NCBI GenBank assembly: GCA_030836605.1
Contig: JAUPMC010000023.1
Span: forward strand, 1-6,110
DNA: 6,110 bases
Reading direction: 5' to 3'
From: Thermoplasmatota archaeon
GTDB lineage: Archaea; Thermoplasmatota; Thermoplasmata; UBA10834
The notes under the pieces are model-generated. The model was not told the origin of the DNA. It did not search any database and saw only the letters and a program-made list of their open reading frames with translations. The position numbers and the translations under genes are program-made. Below, in pieces: positions 1 to 5,749 of the stretch. Position 1 is the first letter of the stretch, and every line of letters begins with the position of its first letter.

Positions 1-693
1 TCCGTCCGCGTCCCCCCGGAACATGTTCCCCGCGATCGAGTCGCCGAACGCCGCCGCCAGGGAGCCGTTCATGCCCTCGGCGGCCGAGTGCACCAGGTCG
101 AGCTTCTCGTCCGACGAGAACGAGAACGATATCCCGGGCCTGCAAATCATGAAGTCGACGACCACGTCCTTGCAGTGGGCGAGCTCGGTCGCCCTGGACT
201 TCAAGGACTTCCTGCGCGCGGGCACGTTGTGGAACAGGTCCTCCACCCTGATCTCCGTGCCCGGGGGGCACCCCGCAGCCCCCGGGCCGTCCACCTTCCC
301 CGCGGACACCGAGACCTCGGTGCCCTCCTGGGCGCCGTGCTCCCTCGTCCTCAGCGTGACCTTGGACACGGACGCGATGGATGACAGGGCCTCTCCCCTG
401 AAGCCGTACGACGCGAGCCTCCTGAGGTCGTCGACCTCGGCGATCTTGCTCGTGGCGTGCCTCCCGAACGAGGCGACCGCGTCCTCGGGCGACATGCCGC
501 ACCCGTCGTCCCTGACCGATATGAACGACCGGCCGCCGTCCCCGACGGAGACATGGACGGAGTCCGCGCCGGAGTCCAGGGAGTTCTCCACGAGCTCCTT
601 GACCACGGACGCTGGCCGCTCGACGACCTCGCCGGCGGCGATCTTGTTCACCGTGTCGTCATCGAGTACCCTTATCCTTCCCAGCCGGACCAC
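1..693 (-). CDS. mutL: DNA mismatch repair protein MutL, N-terminal ATPase part (runs off left edge)
   Basis: MutL is the GHKL-family ATPase that MutS recruits to a mispair and that passes the signal to strand incision. The 231 visible residues cover most of the N-terminal ATPase domain. Motif I is NKIAAGEVVERPASVVKEL at residues 16-34, then VENS; E33 and N37 align with catalytic E29 and Mg-binding N33 of E. coli MutL. Motif II is DDGCGM at 62-67. The lid signature FGRHATSK is at 76-83, YGFRGEALSSIASVSK at 96-111, and a GTEIRVEDLFHNVPARRK segment near 147-164. The C-terminal dimerisation and possible endonuclease domain lies outside the window. The GTG at 693 is preferred because it puts the conserved IRVL strand at residues 7-10, as in other MutLs, and has a purine-rich AGGAAGAAGG stretch upstream. 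An in-frame ATG at 726 with a closely spaced GGAGG is the alternative. The gene overlaps the mutS end by 35 bases, implying translational coupling. Identity is certain; the exact start is not. Confidence 0.95.
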   Translation of the reverse strand, partial: MVRLGRIRVLDDDTVNKIAAGEVVERPASVVKELVENSLDSGADSVHVSVGDGGRSFISVRDDGCGMSPEDAVASFGRHATSKIAEVDDLRRLASYGFRGEALSSIASVSKVTLRTREHGAQEGTEVSVSAGKVDGPGAAGCPPGTEIRVEDLFHNVPARRKSLKSRATELAHCKDVVVDFMICRPGISFSFSSDEKLDLVHSAAEGMNGSLAAAFGDSIAGNMFRGDADG

Positions 694-3286
694 CCGCCTT
701 CTTCCTGAGCGCGTTGAGCTTGACATAGGCCTCCATCGGGGTCATGGAGGACAGGTCGACCGACCTCAGCTCGTCGAGCACGGACGAGGAGACCTCGTCC
801 GAGGCGGGCGTGAGGAAGGCCTGCTCGTGGGTCTTCTTCCCCGCCTTCACCTCGAGGACGTTCTCCTCCTCGATCCTGCTCAGGACCTGCTCCGCCCGCC
901 CGACGACCTCGTGCGGGACCCCGGCCAACCTCGCGACCTGGATGCCGTAGCTCTTGTTCGCCTTCCCCGGGACGACCTTCCTAAGGAACACGACCTCCGA
1001 GCCCTGCTCCTTGACGGACATCGAGTAGTTCTTGACCCCTTCGAGCGTTTCCGCGAGTTCCGTGAGCTGATGGTAATGGGTCGCGAACAGCGTCTTCGCG
1101 CCGACCTTGTTGTGGTCGTAGAGGTGCTCGGACACTGCCCACGCGATCGCGAGCCCGTCGAACGTGCTCGTCCCCCTCCCGACCTCGTCCAGGAGTATCA
1201 GGCTCTTCCCGGTCGCGCTGTTCAGTATGTTCGCGAGCTCGGTCATCTCGACCATGAACGTCGACTGCCCCCTCGCGAGGTCGTCGAACGCGCCGACCCG
1301 GGTGAACACGCGGTCGACGATGCCGATGGTGGCCTCGGACGCGGGGACGAACGAGCCCGCCTGGGCCATGACGACTATCTGGGCCACCTGCCGGATGTAC
1401 GTGGACTTCCCGGCCATGTTGGGGCCCGTGAGTATGATGAGCCTGTTGAGGTTCGTGTCCAGGTGCACGTCGTTCGGGACGAACGAGCCCCTGAGGAACC
1501 TCTCGACGACCGGGTGCCTCGAGTCCTTGAGGAGGATCGTGCCCGAGCCGTCCACCTTCGGACGGCAGTAGCCATACATCACGGCGGCCTCGGCGAAGGA
1601 CCTGAGCACGTCCGCCGCGGCCAGCGCCCTCGCGGTCTCCCTGATGTCCTTGCCGTGCCTCGCGACCTCGTCCCTGACCTTGACGAACGCCTCGTACTCG
1701 AGCCCGCACGAGCGCTCCTTGGCCGCGAGTATCGCCTGCTCCTTCTCCTTCAGCCCGGGCGTGACATACCGCTCCCCGGTCGTCAGGGTCTGCTTGCGCT
1801 CGTAGTCCGCGGGGACGCGCTTCGCGTTCGCCTTCGAGACCTCGATGTAGTACCCGAACACGTTGTTGAACCCCAGCCTGAGGTTCTTGATGCCCGTCCT
1901 CGCGCGCTCGGTCTCCTCGAGCGAGGCGATCCACTCCCTGCCCTCCCTCGCCTGCGCCTTCAGCGAGTCGAGCGCGGGGTCGAACCCCTCCCTGATGAGC
2001 CCGCCCTCCTTGAGCGGGACCGGCGGGTCGGGAGCGATGGACCTCGAAATGAGGCCGGCGACATCGCCGACATCCTTCATCCCGGAGCCGAGCTCCCTCA
2101 GGAGCTCCGACCTCGCTCCGCGGAGCACCTCCCGGACCTCGGGCACGGACTCGAGCGAGTCCCTGACCGCGAGCAGGTCCCGGGCGTTCGCGCTGCCGTA
2201 CATGACCTTGGATATCAGGCGCTCGAGGTCCCGCGTGCCCTTGAGCGAGGAGCCGATGTCGTTCCTGGCGAGGGTGTCCGAGACGAGCTCCCCGACGGCG
2301 TCCAAACGCCTGTCGATGGACTGGACGTCCTTCAGCGGCTCGGTGACCCAGGCCTTGAGCAGGCGGGAGCCCATCGGCGTGAGCGCGTGGTCGAGCACCT
2401 CGACGAGCGTGCCCTCCAGCCTGCCGTCCCTGACGTTCCTCAGCACCTCGAGGTTCCTGAGGGTGGTCTGGTCGAGTATGAGTTTGTCGGATACGGAGTA
2501 GAACCGCGGCAAGCCCAGGAAGTCGAGGCTGCGTTTCTGGGTCGACTCGAGGTAGCGGAGTATGGCCCCGGCGCTGGAGACCGCCAAGGGCTTGTCCGAT
2601 AGGCCGAGGCCGGCGAGCGACTTCAGCCCGAAGTGGCGCTTCAGCATGGACTCCGAGGCCTCCTTCAGGAAGGCCATGTCGTCGAGCTTCGTCATGGCCG
2701 CGCCCGAGAGCGCGATCTCGTCCAGCACCCTGCCGCCGCCCAGGCCGTCCCCGTAGAGGACCTCCTTCGGGGCGCGCTGCGAGAACTCGGTCAGCACCCT
2801 GGACTCGGAGTCCTCGGGGCCGAACTCGGTCGTCACGAACTCGCCCGTGGATATGTCCGCGAACGAGAGGCCGAACCTGTCGCCCGACCGCGCGATCGAC
2901 ATGAGGTAGTTGTTGGACTTGCCGTCGAGGACCGAGCCCTCGATGACCGTGCCAGGGGTGACTATCCTCACGACATCGCGGTCCACGAGCCCCTTGGCGT
3001 ACCTCGGGTCCTGCATCTGCTCGCATATCGCGACCTTGTACCCTTTGCTGAGGAGCTTCGGGAGGTAGGAGTCCAGCGCGTGCCACGGGACGCCGCAGAG
3101 CGGCATCCTCTCGTCCTTTCCCCTGTCCCTGGATGTCAGGGTTATCTCGAGCTCCTTCGAGCCGACGATGGCGTCCTCGCCGAACATCTCGTAGAAGTCG
3201 CCCAGCCGGAAGAAAAGGAGGCAGTCCTTGTGCTGCTCCTTGATACGGAAGTACTGCTCCATCATCGGCGTGGCCGCTCGTCCCAC
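659..3286 (-). CDS. mutS: DNA mismatch repair protein MutS
   Basis: Complete 875-residue MutS1-type protein, normal length for the family. It binds mismatches and small loops as a dimer and uses an ABC-type ATPase to become a sliding clamp that recruits MutL. The mismatch-reading Phe-x-Glu is F31-Y32-E33 in GDFYEMF. The MutS signature MPLCGVPWHA is at 61-70. The core and clamp follow, with FGYYIEVSKANAKR near 475-488 and ERYVTPGLKEKE near 505-516. The ATPase domain has Walker A GPNMAGKST at 621-629, an STFMVEM loop near 668-674, Walker B LLDEVGRGTSTFDG with D700 and E701, and the H-loop ATHYH around H737. The C-terminal LDELRSVDLSSMTPMEAY helices at 837-854 match the MutS dimer/tetramer tail. 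The start is GTG at 3286, with GGGGGAG seven bases upstream and a TATA-like box further up. It is the first gene of an operon with mutL. Bacterial-type MutS/MutL occurs only in some archaea, so ancient transfer from bacteria is likely (inference). Confidence 0.97.
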   Translation of the reverse strand: MGRAATPMMEQYFRIKEQHKDCLLFFRLGDFYEMFGEDAIVGSKELEITLTSRDRGKDERMPLCGVPWHALDSYLPKLLSKGYKVAICEQMQDPRYAKGLVDRDVVRIVTPGTVIEGSVLDGKSNNYLMSIARSGDRFGLSFADISTGEFVTTEFGPEDSESRVLTEFSQRAPKEVLYGDGLGGGRVLDEIALSGAAMTKLDDMAFLKEASESMLKRHFGLKSLAGLGLSDKPLAVSSAGAILRYLESTQKRSLDFLGLPRFYSVSDKLILDQTTLRNLEVLRNVRDGRLEGTLVEVLDHALTPMGSRLLKAWVTEPLKDVQSIDRRLDAVGELVSDTLARNDIGSSLKGTRDLERLISKVMYGSANARDLLAVRDSLESVPEVREVLRGARSELLRELGSGMKDVGDVAGLISRSIAPDPPVPLKEGGLIREGFDPALDSLKAQAREGREWIASLEETERARTGIKNLRLGFNNVFGYYIEVSKANAKRVPADYERKQTLTTGERYVTPGLKEKEQAILAAKERSCGLEYEAFVKVRDEVARHGKDIRETARALAAADVLRSFAEAAVMYGYCRPKVDGSGTILLKDSRHPVVERFLRGSFVPNDVHLDTNLNRLIILTGPNMAGKSTYIRQVAQIVVMAQAGSFVPASEATIGIVDRVFTRVGAFDDLARGQSTFMVEMTELANILNSATGKSLILLDEVGRGTSTFDGLAIAWAVSEHLYDHNKVGAKTLFATHYHQLTELAETLEGVKNYSMSVKEQGSEVVFLRKVVPGKANKSYGIQVARLAGVPHEVVGRAEQVLSRIEEENVLEVKAGKKTHEQAFLTPASDEVSSSVLDELRSVDLSSMTPMEAYVKLNALRKKAGGPAGKDKGTR

Positions 3287-3293
3287 TGCCTTG

Positions 3294-3300
3294 CTCCCCC
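3294..3300 (-). promoter_or_regulatory. Ribosome binding site of mutS
   Basis: On the minus strand GGGGGAG lies seven bases before the GTG at 3286. It fits the 16S rRNA 3' end well enough to decide for this non-ATG start, which leaves seven residues before the conserved MMEQY segment. Confidence 0.55.
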
Positions 3301-3306
3301 GGCGGA

Positions 3307-3831
3307 ATGAACCGGACGAGCGTATTTCTATTTATGCTCGGGAGGGCGGGGACGCAGGTTCTTAGTACGCCCTCGTCATACGCTCGGACAGCGACGGGAT
3401 GTGACCATCTGGCGAAGCGGGCGGACCTATACGTGTACACGGACGGTGGAGCGAGGGGCAACCCCGGCCCCGCGGCCTCAGGCTACGCGATCTTCGGCCC
3501 GGCGGGGGAGGTCCTCGACAAGGGCGCGAAGACCATCGGGAGGCGCACGAACAACGAGGCGGAGTACGAGGCGCTCATATGGGCCATCCAGCGGGCGAAG
3601 GCCATCTCGGTCGGGGATGTGAGGTTCCATTCCGACAGCGAGCTCATGGTGCGGCAGGTCAATGGCGTGTACCAGGTGAAGAAGGAGCACCTGAGGGTCC
3701 TGGTCGAGCGGGTCAAGAAGGAGGCCGCCGGGTTCAGGAGCTTCAGGATAGTGTCCCTGCCGCGCGAGGACGAGCGGATACAGCTCGTCGACGCGTTGGT
3801 CAACGACGCGCTAGACGGGCAAGGTTTCTAA
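3307..3831 (+). CDS. rnhA: Ribonuclease HI (start uncertain)
   Basis: RNase HI cleaves the RNA strand of RNA/DNA hybrids with two metal ions, removing primers, R-loops and stretches of ribonucleotides. Numbered from the ATG at 3307, the family core starts at residue 41 with LYVYTDGGARGNPGP. The carboxylates are all present: D46 in YTDGG, E86 in TNNEAEYEAL, D110 in HSDSELMV, and D162 in VDALVNDALD. It is a compact type, without an N-terminal hybrid-binding domain and apparently without the basic protrusion of E. coli RNase HI. The coordinates give the longest ORF, but the first 35-40 residues show no family similarity. ATGs at 3307 and 3334 lack a ribosome binding site, and both lie upstream of a TSS predicted from the AT-rich island. 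A CTG at 3409 or GTG at 3433 are the only later candidates: CTG keeps the whole first beta strand, GTG trims it. It is divergent from mutS and followed by the small gene at 3863 on the same strand. Confidence 0.9.
   Translation: MNRTSVFLFMLGRAGTQVLSTPSSYARTATGCDHLAKRADLYVYTDGGARGNPGPAASGYAIFGPAGEVLDKGAKTIGRRTNNEAEYEALIWAIQRAKAISVGDVRFHSDSELMVRQVNGVYQVKKEHLRVLVERVKKEAAGFRSFRIVSLPREDERIQLVDALVNDALDGQGF
3321..3336 (-). promoter_or_regulatory. TATA-like promoter element of mutS, possibly shared with rnhA
   Basis: Read on the minus strand this is CATAAATAGAAATACG, an AT-rich island in otherwise GC-rich sequence. Its core ATAAATAG (3335-3328) lies about 45 bases before the mutS start. An archaeal TSS about 25 bases downstream would fall near 3305, giving a leader of roughly 20 bases that contains the GGGGGAG site. 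On the plus strand the same island reads TATTTCTATTTATG and could direct transcription towards rnhA from about 3357. A weaker TTCTTAGTA at 3359-3367 is another plus-strand candidate. The assignment rests on composition and spacing only. Confidence 0.45.
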
Positions 3832-3853
3832 ATCACGAGACGTATTACTGACC

Positions 3854-3858
3854 GGGAG
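3854..3858 (+). promoter_or_regulatory. Ribosome binding site of the 68-residue gene
   Basis: GGGAG lies four bases before the ATG at 3863. It favours that start over the in-frame ATG at 3881 and is part of the evidence that this short ORF is translated. Confidence 0.45.
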
Positions 3859-3862
3859 CGTC

Positions 3863-4069
3863 ATGAAGCAAAGGGATGGGATGACGCGCTTGGACGACTT
3901 CGGAGTCGTCGACAGCGCGGAGGGCAGGTTCAAACAGTACGTGGCAGCGGCGTCGAAACTGAACCCGAAGGTGCGGGCCGCGTGGTGGAAGGACACCCTC
4001 CAACGGGACCCGCAGATGCTGGAGTTCTTCAAAGCGAACGAGTACCGGGGCTCGAGCGGCAAGAGATGA
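3863..4069 (+). CDS. Small protein of unknown function, 68 residues
   Basis: I do not recognise this family. The ATG at 3863 has GGGAG four bases upstream (3854-3858), which supports translation. An in-frame ATG at 3881 would give a protein six residues shorter. The sequence is polar and soluble-looking, with no signal peptide, membrane segment or cysteine pair. After an MTRLDDFGVVDSAEGRFK opening it appears largely helical, including a KVRAAWWKDTLQRDPQMLEFF stretch (first 20 residues KVRAAWWKDTLQRDPQMLEF, about 36-55) carrying a Trp pair, and it ends in a short basic tail, GSSGKR. The start lies 31 bases after the rnhA stop on the same strand, so it is probably co-transcribed. A TTTCTAAAT at 3824-3832 could be a weak promoter of its own, though it sits very close. 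Its stop is only nine bases from the 3' end of the convergent tRNA gene. Codon use resembles its neighbours. It is probably a real gene, but I can assign no function. Confidence 0.65.
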   Translation: MKQRDGMTRLDDFGVVDSAEGRFKQYVAAASKLNPKVRAAWWKDTLQRDPQMLEFFKANEYRGSSGKR

Positions 4070-4070
4070 G

Positions 4071-4078
4071 TGAAAAGG
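4071..4078 (-). terminator. T-run terminator of the tRNA gene
   Basis: On the minus strand the tRNA discriminator A is followed at once by CCTTTTCA. A short T-run directly after the 3' end is the usual archaeal termination signal for tRNA genes. It lies in the nine-base gap before the end of the convergent 68-residue gene, so the two transcripts meet here. Confidence 0.5.
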
Positions 4079-4174
4079 TAGCCCCGGGAGGATTCGAACC
4101 TCCGTCGCAGGATCTCTCCTTGCGAGATAACGCAATCCAGAGTCCCGCATGATTGACCACTACACTACGGGGCT
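4079..4174 (-). tRNA. tRNA-Gln, anticodon CUG, with intron
   Basis: Ninety-six bases, giving a 73-nt mature tRNA after removal of a 23-nt intron. The acceptor stem AGCCCCG/CGGGGCT pairs fully and is followed by discriminator A; CCA is not encoded in full (CCT follows). The D arm GTG/CAT has the conserved GG and A21. The T arm is GGAGG-TTCGAAT-CCTCC, and the variable loop is CGAC. The anticodon stem is CGGGA/TCCTG with one G-T pair, and the loop is C-T-CTG-G-A, so the anticodon at 4140-4138 reads CAG codons for Gln. Counting from the acceptor puts the invariant T33 immediately before CTG, which excludes other readings. Most archaea lack GlnRS and form Gln-tRNA from Glu-tRNA with the GatDE amidotransferase, so that route is likely here, but nothing in the window tests it. 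Confidence 0.95.
4114..4136 (-). other. Archaeal tRNA intron (23 nt) at position 37/38
   Basis: The intron begins directly after G37 and ends before A38, the canonical archaeal position. The precursor folds as a bulge-helix-bulge. CTCT (tRNA positions 32-35) pairs with GGAG near the intron end as a 4-bp helix including one T-G wobble. It is flanked by 3-nt bulges GGA and AGA, each cut after its second base. The rest of the intron is a hairpin with a TTGCG/CGCAA stem and a TTATCT loop. This is the substrate shape for the archaeal splicing endonuclease EndA. Pairing CTCT with the overlapping AGAG gives perfect pairs but leaves only a one-base 3' bulge, so the GGAG register is preferred. Confidence 0.93.
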
Positions 4175-4204
4175 TCGATGTGGTTGGCGCTATTCCAGTT
4201 CCTG

Positions 4205-4211
4205 TATATAA
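4205..4211 (-). promoter_or_regulatory. TATA box of the tRNA-Gln gene
   Basis: The minus strand reads TTATATA here, a close match to the archaeal TATA consensus and the strongest in the window. Its centre is 34 bases upstream of the first tRNA base, which puts the TSS near 4182 and gives a short 5' leader to be removed by RNase P. Confidence 0.75.
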
Positions 4212-4251
4212 GGGGTAAGTACCCTAGCGACCGCGCTACCGCCCCGTGGTC

Positions 4252-4279
4252 AGGTCCCCGGAGCCACTGTGCTGGACCT
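4252..4279 (-). other. Imperfect hairpin downstream of the M14 peptidase gene
   Basis: AGGTCC at 4252-4257 pairs with GGACCT at 4274-4279. An inner AGC/GCT pair (4262-4264 with 4271-4273) is separated from it by a four-base bulge on one side. It lies about 45 bases beyond the M14 stop, in the 150-base gap before the tRNA promoter. It could stabilise or end the peptidase transcript, but no clear T-run follows, so function is only a possibility. Apart from this and the tRNA promoter I see nothing in 4175-4324. Confidence 0.2.
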
Positions 4280-4324
4280 TGGCGCGGAAGAGCCCCTGGA
4301 TTGGGCCAGACGGTCGTGAATGAC

Positions 4325-5725
4325 CTACCCAGTCGACAGTACCTGGAACGAGTGGACCTCGTACGGCGCGTACATCGGGGACATCAGCTCGACGCCGCCG
4401 TTGTCGTGCGCGACGATGTAATAGTCAATGACGCTCCCCGCGGCCGCGGACGGGATGATGGCCGTGTAGACGCCCATCGCGTTGGCCGGGGTCATCGTCA
4501 GCTCGGTCCAATCACCGCCGTCGACCCTGTACCTGAGCAGCTGCGCGCCCTGGTCCACATCCCTCTCGGCCGTTATCCTGGCGGAGACCTCGAACCCGGT
4601 CTCGGAGTAGGATGAGTCGTCGAGCGGGTGGTGGTCTATGTCGAACCTCAGCTCCGACCTGTCACCAGCTATCTCCGCGAGCAGCAGGGCGGGCGGTATG
4701 TTCTCCGCTATCTGCTCCTGGACGATGCCGTACTGGTCATCCGGGTGGAAGTAGTCGAGCCAGCCGCCGACCTCGAACAGGAACGAGTACGCCCCTCCGC
4801 CGCCGTACAGCCAGTCGACCGAGTCCCCTGCGAGCAGGCCCGTCACGTAGGACTGCGCCGCCAAGTAACCGTTCAGCTTCGAGAGCTCGGAGCCTATGCG
4901 CGTGAAGTCGTCATCGTCAGGGGTGGCGTTGGTCGTGTACCCCCAGGGCCAGCAGATGACGTCGCCCGACATGTGGAAGTCTATCGCGACCTCGAACCGC
5001 TGGTCGAGGGCGAGGTCGCGGACGGCCTGCGTCTCCGGCTCGGAGAAGGCGTACTCACCGCAGTAGTCCACGTCCGAGGGGACAAGCGACGCGCCTACGC
5101 TCCACTCGCCGAGCGGGTCGCCGTTCTCAGACCCAGCGTAGTTGCGGTTCAGGTCGACACCGTATGAGCCGTCGTAGTTGAGGTGCCTGTTCTTCCTCCA
5201 GTTCTCACCAGTGTCAGTGAAGTAGTCCATGCCGTCCGGGTTCACCACGGGGATGATCCATATGTCGCGGTTGTCGACGAGCCAGCTTATCCTCGTGTCC
5301 GAGCCATACAGGTCCGTCAGGTTCTCGATGAGCTGGAGCGCGATCTCGGTCGGGGTCGGCTCGTTGGCGTGCTGGCGGGCCATGAAGAGCACGTCCGGCT
5401 CGCCCTCCTCGATGTCGGGGTTGTCGGTTATCCGCATCGCGAGGATGTCCCTGTCGGCGATCCCCTGGGTCTTCTCCCAGCCATCGCCGATGTCCACAAG
5501 CCGGGCTATCCCGGGGTGCGCGGCCGCGGTCTCCTCAAGGACCTCCACGACCTCCGCGAAATCCCGATACAGATATTCCGTGACGTTCATGGGGGAGGAC
5601 ACGCCATCCGCGGCCGAGGCCTCCGCGTCGCCCAGCCCGACGGTCGTCGGGGCGAGGACGGACATCACAGTCATCACGGTCAGCACGAATGCGACAGACA
5701 CCATCTTGGACCTAGCACCAGACAT
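4325..5725 (-). CDS. Secreted M14-family zinc carboxypeptidase with C-terminal beta domain
   Basis: Metallocarboxypeptidases of this family remove C-terminal amino acids from peptides. The protein is 466 residues from the ATG at 5725, chosen for the strong GGAGGGTGGTC upstream. A TTG at 5749 is in frame but would leave the SD inside the gene. It opens with a signal peptide: basic SGARSK, a hydrophobic run at about 9-31, and a likely cut after AEASA (34-38). The active site looks complete. Zinc ligands are H119 and E122 (RQHANEP) and H251 (IDFHMSG). Carboxylate binders are R177 (NWRKNR) and N193/R194 (DLNRNY). The catalytic base is E318 (SFLFEVGG). The catalytic domain ends near 353. Residues about 358-466 look like an Ig/FnIII-type beta sandwich (LRYRVDGGDWTEL, DYYIVAHDNGG). 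No inhibitory propeptide is evident. It follows the C11-like gene by 24 bases, so the two are probably one operon for extracellular protein digestion. Confidence 0.93.
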   Translation of the reverse strand: MSGARSKMVSVAFVLTVMTVMSVLAPTTVGLGDAEASAADGVSSPMNVTEYLYRDFAEVVEVLEETAAAHPGIARLVDIGDGWEKTQGIADRDILAMRITDNPDIEEGEPDVLFMARQHANEPTPTEIALQLIENLTDLYGSDTRISWLVDNRDIWIIPVVNPDGMDYFTDTGENWRKNRHLNYDGSYGVDLNRNYAGSENGDPLGEWSVGASLVPSDVDYCGEYAFSEPETQAVRDLALDQRFEVAIDFHMSGDVICWPWGYTTNATPDDDDFTRIGSELSKLNGYLAAQSYVTGLLAGDSVDWLYGGGGAYSFLFEVGGWLDYFHPDDQYGIVQEQIAENIPPALLLAEIAGDRSELRFDIDHHPLDDSSYSETGFEVSARITAERDVDQGAQLLRYRVDGGDWTELTMTPANAMGVYTAIIPSAAAGSVIDYYIVAHDNGGVELMSPMYAPYEVHSFQVLSTG

Positions 5726-5727
5726 TT

Positions 5728-5738
5728 GACCACCCTCC
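5728..5738 (-). promoter_or_regulatory. Ribosome binding site of the M14 peptidase gene
   Basis: On the minus strand GGAGGGTGGTC ends two bases before the ATG at 5725. It resembles the full anti-SD complement GGAGGTGATC and is the strongest such site in the window. It fixes the start at 5725 rather than the TTG at 5749. Confidence 0.65.
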
Positions 5739-5749
5739 GACCCCGCCAA

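Noticed and set aside
23..2602. An 859-codon open frame on the plus strand, opposite mutL and mutS
   Set aside because: It is antisense to two genes with complete family motifs. Its translation is rich in Arg, Asp, Leu, Val and Pro without any domain, as expected from GC-rich codon bias leaving few stops in the opposite frame.
981..3461. An 826-codon open frame on the minus strand in another frame across mutS
   Set aside because: It has low-complexity Arg/Gly/Ala composition and shares the strand of mutS, whose frame carries all MutS motifs. It is a composition shadow.
3845..4150. A 101-codon open frame on the minus strand across the tRNA gene
   Set aside because: It runs through the whole 3' half of the tRNA including its intron and antisense to the 68-residue gene, so it is a chance frame.
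4222..4253. Short inverted repeats such as GACC/GGTC in the gap before the tRNA promoter
   Set aside because: Four-base arms in GC-rich DNA arise by chance, and there is no T-run or repeat copy elsewhere in the window.
4178..4615. A 145-codon open frame on the plus strand over the tRNA promoter and the M14 gene end
   Set aside because: It crosses a clear TATA box and is antisense to the M14 C-terminal domain. It has no SD and no recognisable content.
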